A stretch of 64,000 nucleotides of DNA from Pseudonocardia sp. MH-G8 (GTDB lineage: Bacteria > Actinomycetota > Actinomycetes > Mycobacteriales > Pseudonocardiaceae). The translations under genes and the position numbers were made by a program. The DNA is taken from assembly GCF_002262885.1 (NCBI RefSeq), contig NZ_NKYF01000008.1, positions 240,331 to 304,330 on the forward strand, in the 5' to 3' direction. Shown in pieces: positions 26,539-34,908 of this stretch. The notes beneath the pieces are model-generated. The model searched no databases. It had not been told where the DNA came from and saw only the letters and a list, made by a program, of their open reading frames with translations. Position 1 is the first letter of the stretch, and the number at the start of each line of letters is the position of its first letter.

Positions 26539-27732
26539 GTGCCTGACAGGACGTTCGGGGCCGGTAGCGGCCCCTTCGACGGCGGCCGCCGTCCTCACGA
26601 CGGCCGTCCTCACAACGGTACGAACGGCGTCCGGCCCTCCGGCAGGTCCGCGCAGCCGGTCCCGTTCGACGACCTCGCCGAGCCCGTCGACCTGGTCGCC
26701 GTCCAGGCCGACGACGAGCTCATCAACGCTCTGGCCGCAGGGATGTCGGTGTCCTCCCCGGGGCTGGGCGGATACGACGCCGATGACCGGGTCGCCGCGA
26801 TCCTGGCCGCCTGGAAGGCGGACGTGGACGCCGAGCCGATCCCGGAGCTCGTCGACGTCGACACGGCGGTCTCCACGGTCGTCGCCGCGCGCCCGCCGTC
26901 CTCACGCGCCCGCCACCTGGTGCCGGTGGCCGCAGCCGCCGCGTTCCTCGTGCTGGTCATCGGCGGCGTCTCCGTCACCTCGTACAACGCCCAGCCCGAC
27001 GACGCCCTGTGGGGGGTGTCGAAGGTCCTCTACTCCGAGCGTGCCGAGTCGGTGGTGGCGGCGTCCCGGGTGGAGGACCGCATCGCGGCCGCGAAGGCGG
27101 CACTCGTCGCCGGGCAGCCGATGCTCGCCGCCCAGGAGCTCGCCCGGGCGCAGGAGGACCTCCAGACCGTCCGCCCCCAGGAGGGCCAGGACGACCTCGC
27201 CGAGACCCAGGACTTCCTCGAGGCCAAGGCGGCCGAGACCCCGCCGGGGCAGTCCGCGGACCCGGCCAGCCCGCTGTCCACGCATCCGTCGCGGCCGGTG
27301 CCCCAGGGCGCGCGCGACCCCGCGGAGCCGTCCGAGTCCGACACCTCGACCTCCCCGGAGGACGAGGACGCGACGAGCGGTACCTCGCGTCCGGAGTCCG
27401 ACCGCGGGCCCGACGTCGCCGGCACCCCCGACGGCGACACCACCGCGCCGGACAGCTCCACCCGGCCCACCAACGACCCGCGCCGCGCCCAAGGCGCTCC
27501 CGAGAGCGACGCCGGCACCACCACCAGTCGTCCGCAGCCCGACGGGCACGGCGAAGGCGAACCGGACGACCCCACCGACAGCACCCGGCCCAGCGCCACG
27601 AACGAGGGCCGTCCCGACCCCACCACCACGACCACGCCGCCGCCTCCTCCTCCGGCGGAAGGCGGCGGGGGCGCGGCTCCTGGCGACCGGCCCACGGCGT
27701 CGGGCTCGGAGCCGCCGCCCGCCGGCGGCTGA
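26539..27732 (+). CDS. rsdA: Anti-sigma-D factor RsdA-like
   Basis: A 397-residue single-pass membrane protein. The N-terminal segment PVDLVAVQADDELINAL (about 50-67) matches the RsdA motif that binds SigD; there is no zinc-finger ZAS domain. One transmembrane helix (VPVAAAAAFLVLVIGGVSV, about 127-145) leads to a short helical region and then about 180 residues very rich in Pro, Ser, Thr, Asp and Glu outside the membrane. GTG 26539 directly follows the sigD stop with a GGAGGAGG ribosome site inside sigD. Regulated proteolysis would release SigD, by analogy with mycobacteria. Confidence 0.88.
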   Translation: MPDRTFGAGSGPFDGGRRPHDGRPHNGTNGVRPSGRSAQPVPFDDLAEPVDLVAVQADDELINALAAGMSVSSPGLGGYDADDRVAAILAAWKADVDAEPIPELVDVDTAVSTVVAARPPSSRARHLVPVAAAAAFLVLVIGGVSVTSYNAQPDDALWGVSKVLYSERAESVVAASRVEDRIAAAKAALVAGQPMLAAQELARAQEDLQTVRPQEGQDDLAETQDFLEAKAAETPPGQSADPASPLSTHPSRPVPQGARDPAEPSESDTSTSPEDEDATSGTSRPESDRGPDVAGTPDGDTTAPDSSTRPTNDPRRAQGAPESDAGTTTSRPQPDGHGEGEPDDPTDSTRPSATNEGRPDPTTTTTPPPPPPAEGGGGAAPGDRPTASGSEPPPAGG

Positions 27733-27751
27733 GTCCGGCCTCGCAACGCAG

Positions 27752-27783
27752 AACGGCCCCCGATCCGCGGATCGGGGGCCGTT
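27752..27783. terminator. Bidirectional terminator between rsdA and DUF5319 gene
   Basis: AACGGCCCCCGATCCG and CGGATCGGGGGCCGTT form a perfect 16-bp palindrome (27752-27783), followed by TTTC on the plus strand. It separates two convergent genes. Confidence 0.85.
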
Positions 27784-27803
27784 TCGCGTCGTGGTGGGCG
27801 GCG

Positions 27804-28184
27804 TCAGGAGTCGGAGAGCACCGCGTCGGCGTAGCCGCGGCAGTACTCCCAGGTGACGTAGCTCGCGGGATCCGGGTCGAACGCCGGCTCGTGCGGGCGC
27901 ATCTGGCCCTCGTCGAGCAGCTGCTGGAGGCTGGCGCGCAGGAGGCTCCACTCGTGGAAGTGCTGCTCGCCGCAGTCGCCGCAGTCGACGACGATGCCGC
28001 GCACTCCGCGTGCCTCCAGCAACGCCTGGTAGACGGCCAGGTCGGCGAGGTCGGCCACCACTTCGTCGCGCTCGGCCTCGCTCAACACGTCCTGGTCGAC
28101 GATTTCGGGGCCGCCGTCGAGCGACAGCGCGGGGTCCTGCGGATCCCCGGCGAACGGGTCCGGCGGCAGCGCATCACGTGACAC
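27804..28184 (-). CDS. DUF5319 family protein (Rv3412-like)
   Basis: A 126-residue acidic cytoplasmic protein of unknown function. It carries VDCGDCGEQHFHEW, a Cys-x2-Cys plus two His cluster that could bind a metal, followed by helical segments and YVTWEYCRGYADAV. GTG 28184 is chosen because TATCGT (28197-28192) lies 7 nt upstream, fitting a leaderless start; a longer frame to 28229 is less likely. Rv3412 occupies the same place between sigD/rsdA and guaB2 in M. tuberculosis. Confidence 0.85.
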   Translation of the reverse strand: MSRDALPPDPFAGDPQDPALSLDGGPEIVDQDVLSEAERDEVVADLADLAVYQALLEARGVRGIVVDCGDCGEQHFHEWSLLRASLQQLLDEGQMRPHEPAFDPDPASYVTWEYCRGYADAVLSDS

Positions 28185-28327
28185 GAACCTCACGATACCC
28201 GCACGTGAGACCGGTCGGAGCGAGCGCATGGCGAGTCGGCACCGGATCGGTGTGGTGACGACCTCCCCCTCACCCCGCGGTCGCAGGCTCGCCCGCCGAT
28301 ACGATGGGTGAACGGGTCTCTGCAGCG

Positions 28328-28378
28328 GATCCGGTCGTGCAGGCGATCCGGGCGTGCGGGCAATCCGGGCGTGCGGGT
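28328..28378 (+). repeat. Three 17-bp tandem repeats in the guaB leader
   Basis: Units GATCCGGTCGTGCAGGC, GATCCGGGCGTGCGGGC and AATCCGGGCGTGCGGGT follow one another without gaps at 28328-28344, 28345-28361 and 28362-28378. They lie between a TACGAT -10-like box (28300-28305) and guaB. They could form alternative hairpins or bind a regulator. Confidence 0.7.
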
Positions 28379-28396
28379 AGAGACAGGATGGTGGCT

Positions 28397-29905
28397 ATGA
28401 CGACCGAGGCCGCAACGCAACTGCCCCCCAAGTTCGCGATGGTGGGCCTGACCTTCGACGACGTGCTCCTGCTCCCGGCGGAGTCCGACGTCGTGCCGAG
28501 CTCGGTGGACACGAGCACCCAGGTCACCCGCCGCGTGCGGCTGCGGGTGCCGATCGTGTCGTCGCCGATGGACACCGTCACCGAGTCGCGGATGGCGATC
28601 GCGATGGCGCGTGCGGGTGGTCTCGGTGTGCTGCACCGCAACCTCTCCCCGGAGGAGCAGGCCGCGCAGGCCGAGGTCGTCAAACGGTCCGAGGCCGGGA
28701 TGGTCACCGACCCGGTCACGTGCTCCCCGGAGGACGACCTCGCGGACGTCGACGCGCTCTGCGCCAAGTTCCGCATCTCCGGCGTGCCGGTCACCGACGC
28801 GGGCGGGCACCTCGTCGGGATCATCACCAACCGCGACATGCGGTTCGAGATGGACCACTCCCGCCCCGTCCACGAGGTCATGACACCGACGCCGCTGATC
28901 ACCGCGCGCGTCGGCGTCACCGCGGAGGCCGCACTCGGCCTGCTGCGCCGGCACAAGCTGGAGAAGCTGCCGATCATCGACGGTGACGGCATCCTGCGTG
29001 GGCTCATCACCATCAAGGACTTCAACAAGACCGAGAAGTACCCGCTCGCCACGAAGGACCCGGACGGACGCCTCGTCGTCGCGGCCGCGGTGGGCGTCGG
29101 CGACGACGGCTACGCGCGCGCGATGACGCTGGTCGACGCCGGCGTCGACGTGGTCATCGTCGACACCGCGCACGGGCACTCGCGCCGGGTGCTCGAGACC
29201 GTCGCGAAGCTGAAGGCCGAGGTGGGGCACAGCGTCGACGTCGTCGGCGGGAACGTCGCCACGCGGGCAGGGGCCGCGGCGCTCGTCGAGGCCGGGGCCG
29301 ACGCGGTGAAGGTCGGTGTGGGCCCGGGATCGATCTGCACCACCCGCGTCGTGGCCGGCGTCGGTGCGCCGCAGATCACCGCCATCTACGAGGCGGCCCA
29401 GGCGTGCGCCGCCGCCGGCGTCCCGGTGATCGGTGACGGCGGGATCCAGTACTCCGGTGACGTCACCAAGGCGATCGTGGCGGGCGCGTCCACCGTCATG
29501 CTCGGGAGCCTGCTCGCGGGCACGGCGGAATCGCCCGGCGAGCTCATCCTGGTCGGCGGCAAGCAGTTCAAGACCTACCGCGGCATGGGCTCGCTCGGCG
29601 CGATGCGCTCGCGCGGCGACTCGAAGTCCTACTCCAAGGACCGCTACGCCCAGGACGACGTGCTCAGCGAGGACAAGCTCGTGCCCGAGGGCATCGAGGG
29701 CCGCATCCCGTTCCGCGGGCCGTTGTCGCAGGTCGTGCACCAGCTCGCGGGCGGTCTGCGCTCCGGGATGGGCTACGCCGGGGCGCAGACGATCGAGGAG
29801 CTGCAGCAGGCGCAGCTCGTGCGGATCACCGCCGCGGGGCTCAAGGAGAGCCACCCCCACGACATCACCATGACGGTGGAGGCGCCCAACTACTCGGCCC
29901 GTTAA
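28397..29905 (+). CDS. guaB: Inosine-5'-monophosphate dehydrogenase
   Basis: GuaB oxidises IMP to XMP, the committed step to GMP. The 502-residue protein is a TIM barrel with two CBS domains inserted (about residues 95-215, from VTDPVTCSPEDDL to LITIKDF). The catalytic Cys loop is GPGSICTTR, with GMGSLGAM and YAQDD flap residues. ATG 28397 is preferred with AGGATGG upstream; ATG 28388 or 28304 are alternatives. It corresponds to GuaB2 of mycobacteria, followed by guaB3. Confidence 0.96.
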   Translation: MTTEAATQLPPKFAMVGLTFDDVLLLPAESDVVPSSVDTSTQVTRRVRLRVPIVSSPMDTVTESRMAIAMARAGGLGVLHRNLSPEEQAAQAEVVKRSEAGMVTDPVTCSPEDDLADVDALCAKFRISGVPVTDAGGHLVGIITNRDMRFEMDHSRPVHEVMTPTPLITARVGVTAEAALGLLRRHKLEKLPIIDGDGILRGLITIKDFNKTEKYPLATKDPDGRLVVAAAVGVGDDGYARAMTLVDAGVDVVIVDTAHGHSRRVLETVAKLKAEVGHSVDVVGGNVATRAGAAALVEAGADAVKVGVGPGSICTTRVVAGVGAPQITAIYEAAQACAAAGVPVIGDGGIQYSGDVTKAIVAGASTVMLGSLLAGTAESPGELILVGGKQFKTYRGMGSLGAMRSRGDSKSYSKDRYAQDDVLSEDKLVPEGIEGRIPFRGPLSQVVHQLAGGLRSGMGYAGAQTIEELQQAQLVRITAAGLKESHPHDITMTVEAPNYSAR

Positions 29906-29927
29906 CAAGGGCCCCGGGCAGGCTCTC

Positions 29928-29941
29928 TACTGTGGTCACCC
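29928..29941 (+). promoter_or_regulatory. Leaderless promoter -10 box of guaB3
   Basis: TACTGT at 29928-29933 ends 8 nt before GTG 29942. Confidence 0.5.
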
Positions 29942-31066
29942 GTGCGTGACCTCGTGGAGATCGGGATGGGCCGAGAGGCCCGTCGCAGCTACGACCTGTC
30001 GCAGGTCGAGATCGTTCCGTCCCGGCGGACGCGGAGCTCGCAGGCGGTCTCGACCGCCTGGCAGCTCGACGCGTACCCGTTCGAGATCCCGCTCGTGACC
30101 CACCCCACCGACGCGATCGTGTCGCCGGCGAGTGCGGTGCGCATCGGGCAGCTCGGCGGTCTGCCGGTGCTCAACGCCGAAGGGCTGTGGGCGCGTCACG
30201 CCGACGCGGACGGCGCCCTGGAGCGCGTCCTGGACGCGGCCACCGACGACGACCCGTCCGCGGCCGTCCGGCTGCTGCAGGAGCTGCACTCGGCGCCGAT
30301 CCAGCCCGACCTGCTCACCGAGGCGCTGAAGACCGTCCGCGACGCCGGTGTGACGGTGGCCGTGCGCGTGAGCCCGCAGCGCGCCCGGGAGCTCACCCCC
30401 GACCTGCTCGCCGGTGGCGTCGAGATCCTGTTCGTGCAGGGCACCATCATCTCGGCCGAGCACGTGTCCGACGGGGAGCCGCTGAACCTCAAGGAGTTCA
30501 TCAACTCCCTCGACGTCCCGGTCGTGGCGGGGGGTTGCGGCGACTACCGCACCGCGATGCACCTGATGCGCACGGGCGCGGCCGGCGTGATCGTCGGGTA
30601 CGGCGAGTCCTCGGCCACCACCACCGACGACGTGCTCGGCATCGGCGTGCCCATGGCCACCGCGATCGTCGACGCCGCCGCCGCCCGCCGCGACTACCTC
30701 GACGAGACGGGCGGCCGCTACGTCCACGTGCTCGCCGACGGCGGCATGGCCGGCTCGGGCGACATGGCCAAGGCCATCGCCTGCGGCGCCGACGCGGTGA
30801 TGCTCGGCGAGCAGCTCGCCGAGGCGGCCGAGGCTCCGGGTCAGGGCCTGTACTGGACCTCCTCGGTGGCCCACCCGTCCCTGCCCCGCTCGGAGGTCAC
30901 CGGATTCGCCCCCGGCGAGCGCAACCTGGAGACCGTCCTCTTCGGCCCGGCCACCAGCCCCTACGGCACGGTGAACCTCTTCGGCGCGCTGCGGCGGGCC
31001 ATGGCCAAGACGGGCTACTCGGACCTGAAGGAGTTCCAGCGCGTGGGCCTGACGGTCCGCGGCTGA
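29942..31066 (+). CDS. guaB3: GuaB3-family IMP dehydrogenase-related protein
   Basis: A 374-residue TIM-barrel protein of the GuaB3 group, which lacks CBS domains and always sits next to guaB in actinobacteria. It starts MRDLVEIGMGREARRSYDLSQVEIVPSRRTR, a family hallmark, and keeps the glycine-rich phosphate loop (DGGMAGSGDMAKAIACGADAVMLG). Whether it works as an IMP dehydrogenase in actinomycetes is less settled than for GuaB. GTG 29942 follows a -10 box closely, indicating its own leaderless transcript. Confidence 0.93.
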   Translation: MRDLVEIGMGREARRSYDLSQVEIVPSRRTRSSQAVSTAWQLDAYPFEIPLVTHPTDAIVSPASAVRIGQLGGLPVLNAEGLWARHADADGALERVLDAATDDDPSAAVRLLQELHSAPIQPDLLTEALKTVRDAGVTVAVRVSPQRARELTPDLLAGGVEILFVQGTIISAEHVSDGEPLNLKEFINSLDVPVVAGGCGDYRTAMHLMRTGAAGVIVGYGESSATTTDDVLGIGVPMATAIVDAAAARRDYLDETGGRYVHVLADGGMAGSGDMAKAIACGADAVMLGEQLAEAAEAPGQGLYWTSSVAHPSLPRSEVTGFAPGERNLETVLFGPATSPYGTVNLFGALRRAMAKTGYSDLKEFQRVGLTVRG

Positions 31067-31081
31067 TCGGCCGACCCAGAA

Positions 31082-31637
31082 GATCCTTCCGAGACGCACG
31101 ACGCGGCGGTCGCGGCCGCCGTGGCGTGCGCCTCGGACCGATCACGGTGGTTGATCGGTTCGAGGCGTACGTGAGGGTGGTCGTCACCGCGCAGAGGTGC
31201 GGTTCGCATCGATCAACCGCCCGCCGCTGTGATCGTCGTGAGACGTACGGCGTGGCGGTCGCGGCAGCTGTGGTGCGCGGCTCGGACGGATCACGGCTGG
31301 TGATCACGGCGAGCCGTACGCGAGGGTGGTCGTCACCGCCCCGGGGTGCGGCTCGGATCGATCGGGTGGCGGGCCGATGCCGCCGCCTTGATCGTTGTGA
31401 GAGGCACGTCCGGGTGGCGGCCGCCGCGCTGGTGTACGGGTCGGATGGATCGAGCCGGTTGATGGTGTCGAGACATACGGCAGTGTCGTTGCGGCCGGGA
31501 TGGTGTGCGGCTCGGACAGATCACGTGTGGTGACCGTGCCGAGCCGCACCTCAGCGTGGCGGTGGCAGCGCTGACGTGCGGCTCGCGTCGATCAGGGGTG
31601 CGGCTGGGGGTTGCCGGTGTGCGACTCGCGGCGATCA
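31082..31637. repeat. Array of ~45-bp palindromes at 71-bp period, left flank of the DUF559 gene
   Basis: Complete units lie at 31126-31170, 31197-31248, 31273-31319, 31346-31407, 31434-31478 and 31505-31549; half-units at 31082-31099, 31576-31594 and 31619-31637. The best unit has left arm GTGCGCCTCGGACCGATCA and right arm TGATCGGTTCGAGGCGTAC, which pair at 17 of 19 positions. Shared core: GTGCGGCTCG-N3-GATCA, loop, TGATC-N3-CGAGNCGYAC. Spacers of 24-26 bases are themselves related (GTGGTCGTC-like). The start-to-start step is usually 71-76 bases. The last half-unit overlaps the stop of the DUF559 gene. Confidence 0.85.
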
Positions 31638-32513
31638 GGCCGCACCGAGCGCCTCCAGGGGCAGGCCGGCGGACGCCGCGGCCGCGACGAGGCGCGTGCG
31701 GACCCTGTCCGCAACCCAATCCGGTCGGCGGATGACGATGTACGCGCCGAACCGGATGACGACCCACCCGGCAGCCGTGAGGTACGCCTCGCGCTGCAGG
31801 TCGTGCAGCGCGCGGTCCGGGTCCAGGTGGTCGCCGCCGTTGTACTCGACGGCGATGCGCACGGCCGGGTAGGCGAGGTCGAGCTGGTACGGGCCGACCG
31901 GATGCTGCAGCTCCGGCTCCGGCAGTCCGCCGAACTCGAGGGCGAGACGGAGGCGTGTCTCCATCGGGGAGCCGGAGCGGCGGTCGGACAGCTCGACCAC
32001 GCGGGGCAGCCGCCTGCTGCCCCGCCCTCCCAGGTGGCGGCGGGCCAGGAGCAGCACCTCGGCGGGGTCGAACCCGTGGACGTTGCTCAGCGCGTCGACG
32101 GCGATGACCGCCTCGAGGAGCGTGCCGCGACGGCCCAGGTCGTACGCCGTGCGCTGGGGCGTGGTGACCAGGACGCCGCCGACCTCCTCGATCTCGTCGG
32201 GCGGGAGCTCGTCCTGGCGGACCAGCAGCCCCGGGCGCGACCGCATGCGATGGGGCGCCACGACCTCCGCCGGCGCGCCGAGCGGCCCGCAGGACGCCGC
32301 GAGCAGCTCGGCCGCCGAGTACCCGCCGAGCGCGCCGCGGCCTGCGACGAGGAGGTAGGCGGCCCGGGAAAGCAGCTCGAGGTCGACCTCGGCGTCGGCG
32401 GGGGCGTAGATGTCGGGGAACAGGCGGCGGAAGCGCGGGCCGCGCAGCATCGCGTGGGTGAGCAGGCCGGCGGCGACGGCCTCGGAGCCGCGGAAGGGCT
32501 GGGTGAGGTTCAT
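31635..32513 (-). CDS. DUF559 / AbiEi-like protein with PD-(D/E)XK nuclease fold
   Basis: A 292-residue protein. The N-terminal half (TQPFRGSEAVAAGLLTHAMLRGPRFRRLFPDIYAP...) resembles AbiEi-type winged-helix antitoxin proteins. The C-terminal DUF559 domain looks like a Vsr/PD-(D/E)XK nuclease: Glu in SPMETRLRLAL, Asp in YQLDLAYP, and VEYNG followed by DHLD, then DLQREAYLTAAGWVVIRF. Such genes form large paralogous families in Pseudonocardiaceae; their role is unknown. No partner toxin gene is adjacent. ATG 32513 is preferred over 32522 by homology memory; no ribosome site is visible. It is flanked on both sides by the same palindrome array. Confidence 0.82.
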   Translation of the reverse strand: MNLTQPFRGSEAVAAGLLTHAMLRGPRFRRLFPDIYAPADAEVDLELLSRAAYLLVAGRGALGGYSAAELLAASCGPLGAPAEVVAPHRMRSRPGLLVRQDELPPDEIEEVGGVLVTTPQRTAYDLGRRGTLLEAVIAVDALSNVHGFDPAEVLLLARRHLGGRGSRRLPRVVELSDRRSGSPMETRLRLALEFGGLPEPELQHPVGPYQLDLAYPAVRIAVEYNGGDHLDPDRALHDLQREAYLTAAGWVVIRFGAYIVIRRPDWVADRVRTRLVAAAASAGLPLEALGAA

Positions 32514-32581
32514 GGCCTGCATGGACGGCAGCGCGGCCGCCGCGGTTCCCGATCCGGCCGGAACGTTCGCACTCGCACACA

Positions 32582-32979
32582 TGATCGTTCCGATTCGCGC
32601 ACCATCGCTGTGGTTTCGGGCCCCGAGGTGGGGGTTGATCGGCTCGACCCGTACATCAATGCTGCCGCCACGAGACCGCTGGTTCGGCCGGGCACCGCGG
32701 CTGATCAGTCCGAGCCGCACACGTGCGCTGAAGCCGGCCCGTTGGTGTGCTTCTCGAACCGATCAACCGGCCATGATCCGTACGAGAAGCGCGCCAGCGT
32801 CGTGCTCGCGCAGTGGTGTGCTTCCCGGATCGATCGGCAGCCGGTGATCGGTGCGAGGCGCACGTCCGTGTCGTTCGGCGGCGGTGGTGTGCGGCTCGGT
32901 TCGATCATCGGGCGGTGATCGGTGCGAGGCGTACGTCGTGGTCCTCCGCACAGCGGTGGTGTGCTTCTCACCGCGATCT
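32582..32979. repeat. Array of ~45-bp palindromes at 71-bp period, right flank of the DUF559 gene
   Basis: Units at 32610-32654, about 32679-32720, 32747-32792, 32818-32863 and 32889-32934, plus half-units at 32582-32602 and 32961-32979. The last four starts step by 71, 71 and 72 bases. The arms GTGCTTCTCGAACCGATCA and TGATCCGTACGAGAAGCGC pair at 16 of 19 positions in the 32747 unit; sequence varies between units but changes in one arm are often matched in the other. The array ends 35 bases before the guaA -10 box. Confidence 0.85.
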
Positions 32980-33013
32980 CGGGCGGGCGGCGGCCCGCGG
33001 CGGGAGCGGTGAT

Positions 33014-33025
33014 TACCCTGGTGCG
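33014..33025 (+). promoter_or_regulatory. Leaderless promoter -10 box of guaA
   Basis: TACCCT at 33014-33019 ends 6 nt before GTG 33026, the start that gives the canonical GuaA N-terminus. Confidence 0.55.
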
Positions 33026-34576
33026 GTGCAGCCTCCCACCGTCCTCGTCGTCGACTACGGCGCGCAGTACGCCCAGCTGATCGCCCGCCGGGTGCGGGAG
33101 GCGCAGGTGTACTCGGAGATCGTGCCGGGTGACATGCCCGTGTCGGAGATCGTCGCGCGCAAGCCGGCGGCGCTGATCCTTTCCGGCGGACCGTCGAGCG
33201 TGTACGCGCCGGACGCGCCGAGCGTCGACCCCGAGCTGTTCCGGACCGGCATCCCGGTGCTGGGGCTGTGCTACGGGTTCCAGGCGATGGCGCGGGCGCT
33301 CGGGGGCGAGGTGGCCCCGGACGGCACGCGGGAGTACGGCCGCACCGAGCTGACGCTCTGCGGTGGCGGGAGCACGCTGCACGACGGGTTGCCCGCGCGG
33401 CACCCGGTGTGGATGAGCCACGGCGACTCGGTCGTGCAGGCGCCGGAGGGCTTCACGGTCACGGCGTCCTCGGAGCGCGCCGCTGTTGCGGCGTTCGAGG
33501 ACCCGGTGCGGCGCCTCGCCGGGGTGCAGTACCACCCCGAGGTCGGGCACTCGCCGCACGGCCAGGAGGTGCTGCGCCGGTTCCTGCACGACGTCGCGGG
33601 CATCACACCCGGCTGGACCACGGCGTCGATCATCGACGACACGATCGACGCGGTGCGGGCGCAGGTGGGCGAGGGCCGCGCGATCTGCGGCCTGTCCGGC
33701 GGCGTGGATTCCGCCGTCGCCGCCGCGCTCGTGCAGCGGGCGATCGGCAACCAGCTGACGTGCGTCTTCGTCGACCACGGTCTGCTGCGCTCGGGCGAGC
33801 GCGAGCAGGTCGAACGCGACTTCGTGGCGGCGACCGGTGCGAAGCTGCACACCGTCGACGCCCGTGAACGCTTCCTCGGCGCGCTCGCCGGGATCACCGA
33901 TCCCGAGGAGAAGCGTAAGGTCATCGGCCGCGAGTTCATCCGGGTGTTCGAGGCGGCCACCACCGAGGTCGCCGAGCAGGAACACGTCGGTTTCCTCGTC
34001 CAGGGCACCCTCTACCCGGACGTCGTCGAGTCCGGCGGCGGGTCGGGCACGGCCACGATCAAGAGCCACCACAACGTGGGTGGGCTGCCGGAGGACCTCG
34101 AGTTCGCCCTGGTCGAGCCGCTGCGGGCGCTGTTCAAGGACGAGGTGCGCCGGGTCGGCGCCGAGCTCGGCCTTCCCGAGACCATCGTGCACCGCCAGCC
34201 GTTCCCCGGTCCCGGCCTCGGGATCCGGATCATCGGGGAGATCACCGCCGAGCGGCTGGCCACCCTGCGCGACGCCGACGCGATCGTCCGCGAGGAGCTC
34301 ACCTACGCCGGGCTGGACCGCGACATCTGGCAGTGCCCGGTCGTGCTGCTGGCCGACGTCCGCAGCGTGGGCGTGCAGGGTGACGGCCGCACGTACGGCC
34401 ACCCGGTGGTGCTGCGGCCGGTGTCCAGCGAGGACGCGATGACGGCCGACTGGACCCGGCTGCCCTACGACCTGCTCGAGCGGATCTCCACGCGTATCAC
34501 GAACGAGGTGGCCGAGGTCAACCGCGTCGTCCTGGACGTCACGAGCAAGCCGCCCGGCACCATCGAGTGGGAGTAA
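33026..34576 (+). CDS. guaA: GMP synthase (glutamine-hydrolysing)
   Basis: GuaA aminates XMP to GMP using glutamine and ATP. The 516-residue protein has a class I amidotransferase domain (about 1-195: catalytic Cys in GLCYGFQ, His/Glu in QYHPE), an ATP-pyrophosphatase domain with P-loop GLSGGVDSAV near residue 230, and the C-terminal dimerisation domain ending KPPGTIEWE. GTG 33026 gives the family start MQPPTVLVVDYGAQ. It completes the guanine branch begun by guaB, about 3 kb away beyond the repeat array. Confidence 0.97.
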   Translation: MQPPTVLVVDYGAQYAQLIARRVREAQVYSEIVPGDMPVSEIVARKPAALILSGGPSSVYAPDAPSVDPELFRTGIPVLGLCYGFQAMARALGGEVAPDGTREYGRTELTLCGGGSTLHDGLPARHPVWMSHGDSVVQAPEGFTVTASSERAAVAAFEDPVRRLAGVQYHPEVGHSPHGQEVLRRFLHDVAGITPGWTTASIIDDTIDAVRAQVGEGRAICGLSGGVDSAVAAALVQRAIGNQLTCVFVDHGLLRSGEREQVERDFVAATGAKLHTVDARERFLGALAGITDPEEKRKVIGREFIRVFEAATTEVAEQEHVGFLVQGTLYPDVVESGGGSGTATIKSHHNVGGLPEDLEFALVEPLRALFKDEVRRVGAELGLPETIVHRQPFPGPGLGIRIIGEITAERLATLRDADAIVREELTYAGLDRDIWQCPVVLLADVRSVGVQGDGRTYGHPVVLRPVSSEDAMTADWTRLPYDLLERISTRITNEVAEVNRVVLDVTSKPPGTIEWE

Positions 34577-34593
34577 CGGGACCGTCGGACGTG

Positions 34594-34630
34594 CGGGAGG
34601 GCGGCACCGGATCCCGGTGCCGCCCTCCCG
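34594..34630 (+). terminator. guaA terminator
   Basis: CGGGAGGGCGGCACCGG and CCGGTGCCGCCCTCCCG form a perfect 17-bp stem with an ATC loop. Confidence 0.85.
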
Positions 34631-34657
34631 GCCGCTCGCTCCCCAGCAGCGGCCCGT

Positions 34658-34693
34658 GACCGTGGCCGGTGCTCCCCAGCACCGGCCACGGTC
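34658..34693 (-). terminator. Terminator of the converging PspC operon
   Basis: GACCGTGGCCGGTGCT and AGCACCGGCCACGGTC form a perfect 16-bp stem with a CCCC loop, immediately after the stop of the minus-strand gene ending at 34696. With the guaA hairpin it makes a back-to-back insulator. Confidence 0.8.
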
Positions 34694-34695
34694 GT

Positions 34696-34908
34696 CTAAC
34701 GCCTGCGCCCCCGCAGGCTGCCGACCAGCAGGAGCAGCCCGACCGCGGCGGCCCCCGCCGCCAGCAGCCACCGGGCGTCGATGCCGGCGAGCGTCGGCAC
34801 CTGGCCGACGAACGCGCTGGTGGCCATGCCCAGCGTGAGCACCCCCACGATCAGGGTGATCACGTCCGGCCCGCGCCTGCGGACCTCCTGACCCGTGCCG
34901 TCAGCCAC
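34696..34908 (-). CDS. Small two-helix membrane protein downstream of PspC/LiaF-like gene
   Basis: A 70-residue protein with two hydrophobic helices (ITLIVGVLTLGMATSAFVG and WLLAAGAAAVGLLLLVGSL) and a basic tail. GTG 34908 has a GGAGGTG ribosome site and overlaps the end of the preceding gene by 8 bases, so the two are translationally coupled. Function unknown; probably a small accessory membrane component of the envelope-stress locus. Confidence 0.7.
   Translation of the reverse strand: MADGTGQEVRRRGPDVITLIVGVLTLGMATSAFVGQVPTLAGIDARWLLAAGAAAVGLLLLVGSLRGRRR

Noticed and set aside
31187..31533. Coding extension of guaB3 or another gene through the repeat array
   Set aside because: The reading frames there follow the 71-bp repeats and contain no known protein; guaB3 ends normally at 31066.
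31635..32513. Complete type IV toxin-antitoxin system
   Set aside because: Only the AbiEi-like half is present; no AbiEii nucleotidyltransferase toxin gene is adjacent, and the C-terminus is a nuclease-like DUF559 domain.
31082..32979. CRISPR array
   Set aside because: Repeats vary from unit to unit, the 24-26-base spacers resemble each other, and no cas genes are near. It is a diverged palindrome array.
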